A DNA stretch of 64,000 nucleotides. Source: Oscillospiraceae bacterium. GTDB taxonomy: Bacteria; Bacillota; Clostridia; Oscillospirales; Acutalibacteraceae. The notes under the pieces were generated by a model. The model worked only from the letters and a program-made list of their open reading frames with translations, made no database searches and was not told the DNA's origin. Both the position numbers and the translations under genes were made by a program. The stretch is from positions 1-64,000 of the forward strand of contig JAIRPV010000015.1 in assembly GCA_031256825.1 (NCBI GenBank), read 5' to 3'. Shown piece after piece: positions 58,526 to 64,000 of this stretch. Every line of letters starts with the position of its first letter. Position 1 is the stretch's first letter.

Positions 58526-59617
58526 ATGGCAAAGCTCAAAGTCGGCATCATTGGCTGCGGAGGCATCGCCAACGGAAAGCACATGCCCAATCTGGCGAAG
58601 CTCAAGGAACTGGAAATGACCGCGTTTTGCGATATCGTGCGCGAACGCGCCGAAAAAGCCGCGAAGAAATACGGCGCGGGCAGGGCGAAGGTCTATGAAG
58701 ATTACAAAAAACTGCTGGCGGACGGGAGCATCGACGTGGTGCATGTTTGCACGCCCAACCGCTCGCACGCCGAAATCACCGTCGCGGCCCTCGAAGCGGG
58801 CAAGCATGTGATGTGCGAAAAGCCCATGGCAAAAACATATGCCGAGGCCAAAACCATGCTGGAGGCCGCGCGGCGCACGGGCAAAAAGCTCACCATTGGC
58901 TACCAGCAGCGCTGGCGGGGCGATTCGCTTTATTTAAAGGCCGCCTGCGACGCGGGCGAGCTGGGCGAAATTTATTATGCCAAAGCCATTGCGCTGCGGC
59001 GGCGCGCCGTGCCCACCTGGGGCGTTTTCCTCAACGAATATGAGCAGGGCGGCGGCCCGCTCATCGACATCGGCACGCACGCGCTCGATTTGACGCTGTG
59101 GTGCATGGACAATTACAGACCCCGCATGGTGGTTGGCACAAGCTACAAAAAGCTTGGCCAGCAGACCGAAACCGGCAACGCCTGGGGCGACTGGGATCCC
59201 GCGCGCATGACGGTGGAAGACAGCGCGTTCGGGTTCATTGTTATGGAAAACGGCGCGACGGTAACGCTGGAAAGCTCTTGGGCGCTCAACATTGCCGACC
59301 CAAAGGAGGCGATTTGCCTGCTGGCGGGCGACAAAGCGGGGGCCGATATGTTGCAGGGCGAAGGCAATCTGCGCATCAACCGCGTTTCGCACGGGCGGCA
59401 GTGCATTGAGACGCCGAGTTTTGACGCGGGCGGCGTGGCGTTTTTCGACGGCGCGGGCGGCGACTGCTCGGAACTGGAGCAGCGGGCGTTCTATCAGGCC
59501 ATTCTGGAGGACACGGAAGTTCCCACAAAACCGGAGCAGGCGCTCGTGGTCACGCAGATCCTGGAGGCCATTTATGAAAGCGCGGCCAGCGGCAAGCCGG
59601 TATATCTGAATGCCTGA
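58526..59617 (+). CDS. Gfo/Idh/MocA family oxidoreductase
   Basis: KVGIIGCGGIANGKHMPNL Rossmann, CEKPMAKT, GGGPLIDIGTHALDL. Confidence 0.92.
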   Translation: MAKLKVGIIGCGGIANGKHMPNLAKLKELEMTAFCDIVRERAEKAAKKYGAGRAKVYEDYKKLLADGSIDVVHVCTPNRSHAEITVAALEAGKHVMCEKPMAKTYAEAKTMLEAARRTGKKLTIGYQQRWRGDSLYLKAACDAGELGEIYYAKAIALRRRAVPTWGVFLNEYEQGGGPLIDIGTHALDLTLWCMDNYRPRMVVGTSYKKLGQQTETGNAWGDWDPARMTVEDSAFGFIVMENGATVTLESSWALNIADPKEAICLLAGDKAGADMLQGEGNLRINRVSHGRQCIETPSFDAGGVAFFDGAGGDCSELEQRAFYQAILEDTEVPTKPEQALVVTQILEAIYESAASGKPVYLNA

Positions 59618-59657
59618 GAGAACGCGGCGCTTGCGTTAGAAAAGGGCGGGGAAACGA

Positions 59658-60380
59658 ATGCATTTTTCCATACAATTATATACGCTGCGGGACATGATCC
59701 ATACCGGCGGCGATTTGCTGGCGCTGCTGCCGCAATTGAAAGCGCTCGGCTTTGACGGCGTGGAGTTCGCCGGGTATTATGGCCTGGAGGCGCCGGCGCT
59801 GCGGCGGGCGCTGGAGCAGGCGGGGCTTGCCGCCACGGGGGCGCATTTGGCGCCGGAGGATTTGCGCCCGAAGCGGCTGGCGGGCACTCTGGCGTTCAGC
59901 CGCGCGCTGGGGCTGACGAAGATTGGCTTAGGCACGGCCCCCCACGGCTCGCCAAAAGAAACCGCAAAAAGCTGCGCTCTGCTGCAAGCGGCTGCGCAAG
60001 AAGCACGCCGACAGGGCATAACGGTCTATTATCACAACCATATTCAGGAATTTCTGCCCTTCCCGGATGGTAGTTTTGCCATAGAACAATTCATGGCGGC
60101 ATGCATGCTGCAAGTGGATACCTATTGGAGCTTTTGCGCGGGCGCGGACAATTTCCGCTTTCTGACGGAGCACAAGGACCGCATTTGCAGCTTGCATATC
60201 AAAGACGGCATTGGAGAAGCAACGAAGGCGCTGGGCGAAGGCGCTTGCGATCTGGCCGCCGTTCTTCGCGCGGCAAAGGCCATTGGAATGGAATGGCTGG
60301 TGCTGGAAAACGACACGCCTGCGCCGGACGGACTGCGCGACGCGGCGCGAAGCATGGCCTGGCTGCGGGCGAATGCGTGA
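59658..60380 (+). CDS. sugar phosphate isomerase/epimerase family (TIM barrel)
   Basis: FSIQLYTLRDMI, LGFDGVEFAGYYG, VYYHNHIQEF, LHIKDGIGE. Confidence 0.88.
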   Translation: MHFSIQLYTLRDMIHTGGDLLALLPQLKALGFDGVEFAGYYGLEAPALRRALEQAGLAATGAHLAPEDLRPKRLAGTLAFSRALGLTKIGLGTAPHGSPKETAKSCALLQAAAQEARRQGITVYYHNHIQEFLPFPDGSFAIEQFMAACMLQVDTYWSFCAGADNFRFLTEHKDRICSLHIKDGIGEATKALGEGACDLAAVLRAAKAIGMEWLVLENDTPAPDGLRDAARSMAWLRANA

Positions 60381-60410
60381 CGCAAAACAAAAATAAGGAG
60401 GCGACTCGCT

Positions 60411-61376
60411 ATGAAACTTGGCGTATTTACCACACTGCTCAGCAACCGAACCCTGGAAGAGGCCCTGGCGCTGTTCCAATCCCTCGGCATTGAGATGGTA
60501 GAAATCGGCTGCGCGGGCTACCCCGGCAACGCCCACGCAAACCCGGACATTCTGCTCAACAACAAAGCGGCGCTCGCCGCGTTCCAGAAAACCGTTGCCA
60601 ACAGCGGGCTGGAAATCAGCGCGTTCAGCTGCCACGGCAATCCGCTGCACCCCAACAAAAAAATTGCCGCAGAGTTTGACCAGGGCATGCGCAACGCTGT
60701 TTTACTGGCCGAGGCCTGCGGGCTGCGCCAGATCAATTGCTTTTCCGGCTGCCCCGGCGATCAGGAGGGCGCGAAATACCCCAATTGGGTCACTTGCCCT
60801 TGGCCGGATGATTTTTCGCGAATCCTCCAGTGGCAGTGGGATGAAAAGCTGATTCCCTATTGGAAGGCATTCGTGCCCTTTGCGAAGGCGCACGGCGTAG
60901 ACAAAATCGCCCTTGAGCTGCACCCGGGGTTCTGCGTCTATAACACCAGCAGCCTGCTGCGGCTGCGCGAGGCCGTTGGCCCCGAGATTGGCGCGAACTT
61001 TGATCCAAGTCACCTGCTCTGGCAGGGTATGGATCCCGTCGCCTGTATCCGCGCGCTGAAGGGGGCTATCTTCCACTTCCACGCGAAAGACACCAAAGTG
61101 GATCCCTACAATACCGCCGTCAACGGCGTGCTGGACATTCAGCCCTACGGCAACGAAATCAATCGCTCGTGGATTTTCCGTTCCGTCGGCTACGGCAGGG
61201 ACGCCGACTACTGGAAGAATGTGATATCGAACCTGCGCATGGCGGGCTACGACTATGTGCTCAGCATTGAGCACGAAGACAGCCTGATGAGCCAGGGCGA
61301 AGGGCTGCGCAAGGCCGTTGCGATGCTCAAAGATTGCCTGATTACGGAGCAGCCGGGAGCCATGTGGTGGATCTGA
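60411..61376 (+). CDS. sugar phosphate isomerase/epimerase family (TIM barrel)
   Basis: KLGVFTTLLSNRTLEEALALFQSLGIEMVEIGC, IALELHPGFCVYN, FDPSHLLWQGMDPV, FHFHAKDTKV, LSIEHEDSL. Confidence 0.9.
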   Translation: MKLGVFTTLLSNRTLEEALALFQSLGIEMVEIGCAGYPGNAHANPDILLNNKAALAAFQKTVANSGLEISAFSCHGNPLHPNKKIAAEFDQGMRNAVLLAEACGLRQINCFSGCPGDQEGAKYPNWVTCPWPDDFSRILQWQWDEKLIPYWKAFVPFAKAHGVDKIALELHPGFCVYNTSSLLRLREAVGPEIGANFDPSHLLWQGMDPVACIRALKGAIFHFHAKDTKVDPYNTAVNGVLDIQPYGNEINRSWIFRSVGYGRDADYWKNVISNLRMAGYDYVLSIEHEDSLMSQGEGLRKAVAMLKDCLITEQPGAMWWI

Positions 61377-61426
61377 CCGGGGAGCAGGCGTTCAGGAATT
61401 TAAGCATTAGGGGAGAATATGGATCT

Positions 61427-62491
61427 ATGGCGGAACATCAACCTGTTTCCCTTGCCGTCATCGGCTACGGCGGCATGGGGCAGCACCACGCGCACCGCAT
61501 CCCAAAAGAATTGCCGAAGCAGTTCCGGTGCGCCGGGGTGTTCGACATTTTGGAAGAACGCCGGCTGGCCGCGCGGCATCGGGGCTTGCCCGCCTATGAA
61601 TCCCGCGGGGCGCTGCTGAACAACCCCGAAATTGAACTGGTTGTTGTGGCCACGCCCAACGATGCGCACAAGGAGATTGTAATCGACGCGCTGGAGCACG
61701 GCAAAAATGTGATTTGCGAGAAGCCCGTGACCATGACGAGTTCCGATTTTGAAGAGATGGCCGCGGCGGCGCGGCGCAGCGGCAAGCTCTTTACGGTGCA
61801 CCAGAATCGGCGGTGGGACTCCGATTACCGGACGGCCAAGCGCGTGGTTGACGAAAACCTGCTTGGCTCTGTGTTCCATATCGAAAGCCGCGTGCACGGT
61901 TCGCGGGGGATCCCGGGCGACTGGCGCAACCAAAAAGAGCGCGGCGGCGGTATGGTGCTCGACTGGGGCGTGCACCTGCTCGACCAGATGCTGCAAATCA
62001 TGGGGCAGCGCCGCCTGCTCTCGCTTTACGCGCAGCTGACCTATGTGACCAACGAGGAATGCGACGACGGGTTCCGTGTATATTGCACATTTGAGGGCGG
62101 CACAACTTATTTGGTAGAAATTCTTACCTCGAATTTTATTGCCCTGCCCCGCTGGTATATTTTGGGCGAAAACGGCACCGCGCGGGCGCGCGGCTTCCGC
62201 GGCGGCTGCGACATTGTGAACGTTGCGCGCTGGCAAGAGCTGGAAGCCGTGCCGGTGCAGGCGGGCGTTGGCCTGACGAAAACCATGGCGCCGCGCAACC
62301 GCAAAAACCTGCGCCGGAGTCGCCTGCGGCAGCCGAAAGACGACTGGGCGGGGTATTACCGCAATATCTATGATGTTTTGCGCGCCGGCGCGCCGCCGGA
62401 TGTGACGCTGGAGCAGCAAAGGCGATTGCTGCGGGTCATCGAAGCGATTTTTGTGTCGGCGCAAGAAAACCGCGCTGTGGAAGTGGAATAA
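61427..62491 (+). CDS. Gfo/Idh/MocA family oxidoreductase
   Basis: SLAVIGYGGMGQHHAHRI, CEKPVTMTSSDF, GGGMVLDWGVHLLDQML. Confidence 0.92.
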   Translation: MAEHQPVSLAVIGYGGMGQHHAHRIPKELPKQFRCAGVFDILEERRLAARHRGLPAYESRGALLNNPEIELVVVATPNDAHKEIVIDALEHGKNVICEKPVTMTSSDFEEMAAAARRSGKLFTVHQNRRWDSDYRTAKRVVDENLLGSVFHIESRVHGSRGIPGDWRNQKERGGGMVLDWGVHLLDQMLQIMGQRRLLSLYAQLTYVTNEECDDGFRVYCTFEGGTTYLVEILTSNFIALPRWYILGENGTARARGFRGGCDIVNVARWQELEAVPVQAGVGLTKTMAPRNRKNLRRSRLRQPKDDWAGYYRNIYDVLRAGAPPDVTLEQQRRLLRVIEAIFVSAQENRAVEVE

Positions 62492-62493
62492 GC

Positions 62494-62523
62494 AACATCC
62501 CCCTCTTATGGGGGATGTTTTTT
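62494..62523 (+). terminator. terminator after Gfo/Idh cassette
   Basis: AACATCCCCC-TCTTAT-GGGGGATGTT then TTTT. Confidence 0.8.
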
Positions 62524-62539
62524 ATGGGGGGCAACGGCA

Positions 62540-63453
62540 TTACCGCCGGAATATCTGCACCGCGTTGTGCACGTTTTCGATCACCACTTTGGTGTGCTCG
62601 CCCGCGTATTCGCCGTCGATGGTCCAGGGGATGGGTTCGTCGAACTCAAATTCCGCGCGGCTGGTGTGCAGCATGCGCAGATAATCGTAGTTAAAGTCGC
62701 GCGCGAGGGCCTTGACGATGGTATTGGCAAATTGCGCCACATCGCGGGGATACTGGATCATTATCAATTCAAAGCGGCCGTCGTTCAAGCCCACTTCGCG
62801 GCGCTTGATCTTAATGGAGCCAGCCACAGAAACGGAGTTGCTCACACCGCAGTAGATCAAATCGTCTTCGGCCTCAAAGCCTTCGGCTGTTTTGATTTTG
62901 GTGTGAATGGGCCGGATTTTTCCAATCACCTTCGCGGCCTGCAACAGATAGGCCGTGTGGCCCAGCCGGTTCTTGAGTTTTTGCGGGGTTTCGTAAGATG
63001 TGTCGGTAAACGCGCCGTAAGAAGCTGTGTAGCAAAAATACGGGCCGCCGTTGAACCGCCCCATGTCGTTCCAGAGCGGCTGGCCGTTGAGAATGATATC
63101 AATGGCTTCTTTGTGCTGTTGACCGGGATGCACAGCGTCTGGGCAAGATCGTTGGTGGATCCGGATGGGATATAGCCCAGCAGCGGGCGGCGTTCGAGGG
63201 ACATAACGCCGTTCACGGTTTCGTTGAACGTGCCGTCGCCGCCCCGGCAGACAACAATATCAAAATCCATGCCGCGGCGGCGGACGATGTCGGTGGCGTC
63301 GCCCGGGCCCCGGGTGGTAAAGACCGTGGTTTCCAGCCCGCTGGTGCTGAACAGATCAGCAATGTCGAACAACTGCGTTTTTGTGGTGCGCTTGCCTGAC
63401 GTTGGGTTGATCACCACAAGCGCTTTTTTTCCTTCAAAAAAATTTTTCAGCAT
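62540..63453 (-). pseudogene. YegS/DgkB-like lipid kinase split by a frameshift
   Basis: first frame: LVVINPTSGKR...VCRGGDGTFNETVNG...IPSGSTNDLAQTL; second frame continues EAIDIILNG...NGGPYF...IDGEYAGEH; switch near 63110-63125. Confidence 0.8.
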
Positions 63454-63549
63454 ACGGTACACCTCACAATGCCATACTATGTCTAACATCTTTTGTTGAG
63501 CGCTGCCTGCCTGGCAGCCAAATCATCCGGATCGGAGGCCCTGTCCAAC

Positions 63550-63705
63550 ATGAAATCAGGCGGAAAGCAACCAAAAACCCTCAGCGAAGCAAAAACCCTG
63601 CCCGGCCACGCGCCCGACAAGCGCCGCCAGAAAGGCCGCGCCGCCGAGCAAAGCGATCGCAATGTGGAGCGCGCGAAACATTGGGTGGATGAACACAAAA
63701 GCTAG
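63550..63705 (+). CDS. short DUF3787-like (possible spore surface) protein
   Basis: C-term SDRNVERAKHWVDEHKS resembles the VxxAKxWVDxNxK ending of DUF3787 proteins; start approximate. Confidence 0.5.
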   Translation: MKSGGKQPKTLSEAKTLPGHAPDKRRQKGRAAEQSDRNVERAKHWVDEHKS

Positions 63706-63713
63706 GCGGGGAA

Positions 63714-63776
63714 CAGGACGTCAGGGGCAGGGGGCAGGATAGCCGCTCTCCTGCCTCCTGATACCTGTCCGCCGCT
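63714..63776. repeat. imperfect palindromic CAGG/CCTG-rich element
   Basis: GGAACAGGACGTCAGGGGCAGGGGGCAGGA ... CTCCTGCCTCCTGATACCTGTCC; similar words flank the RnfE tail. Confidence 0.5.
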
Positions 63777-63785
63777 AGCTGGGTG

Positions 63786-64000
63786 TTACCTGAAAAATCC
63801 GCCGCGCGGCGCCGTTGGCGGCATCACATGCGTATAGCTGCACAAAATGATATCGTCGCCAATCACCTCGATATCCTCCCAGCGCACATAGCATTCCTCC
63901 CGCGAGAAGAAGCCCATAACGCGCGGGCGGCCCATCACCACCAGCGCCAGCACGCAGCCGGTGCAGGTGTCGATCTGGCAATCCACCACATTGCCCAGGC
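63786..64000 (-). CDS. YlmC/YmxH-like PRC-barrel protein (partial, runs off window)
   Basis: VVDCQIDTCTGCVLALVVMGRPRVMGFFSREECYVRWEDIEVIGDDIILC resembles YlmC/YmxH. Confidence 0.7.
   Translation of the reverse strand, partial: LGNVVDCQIDTCTGCVLALVVMGRPRVMGFFSREECYVRWEDIEVIGDDIILCSYTHVMPPTAPRGGFFR

Overview
This 64 kb window looks like a GC-rich, spore-forming Clostridia-type chromosome (sigE, spoIIGA, YlmC/YmxH-like gene, nusA-infB and ffh-rpsP clusters). No rRNA, tRNA, CRISPR array, prophage or transposase was recognised. In order it carries: an rnfCDGEAB operon followed by a histidine kinase with no response regulator beside it; asnS; a complete but atypical F-type ATP synthase operon; a glycyl radical enzyme plus activase locus; sigE and spoIIGA separated by an inverted HTH/DUF2087-like gene; a GH25 lysozyme; argJ and argC; a PBP and a DivIVA-like protein; uxaC; a divergent pair of secreted proteins; an acyltransferase; PNP; a HAD hydrolase; era and dgkA; a repeat-rich intergenic region; ylxM-ffh-rpsP-khpA-rimM; yqzL-like and recO; truB-nrnA-rbfA-mazG-infB-ylxQ-ylxR-nusA-rimP; htrA; potABCD; a Gfo/Idh and TIM-barrel isomerase cassette; and a frameshifted lipid kinase. 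The strongest candidate for something undescribed is the ATP synthase operon (about 9.0-17.3 kb). It has no free-standing delta gene. Instead a delta C-terminal-like domain appears fused to the N-terminus of alpha. An SCP2-like protein with a histone-H1-like Ala/Lys/Pro tail sits between gamma and beta, and an unknown membrane-anchored protein overlaps the end of beta and precedes epsilon. Other leads are a palindromic low-complexity element translated into the RnfE C-terminus with a second copy near 63.7 kb, 18-bp repeats bracketing the promoter of the gene that splits sigE from spoIIGA, and a cluster of inverted and tandem repeats at 40.1-40.4 kb. All identifications come from reading the sequence and remembered family motifs; no database search was run.
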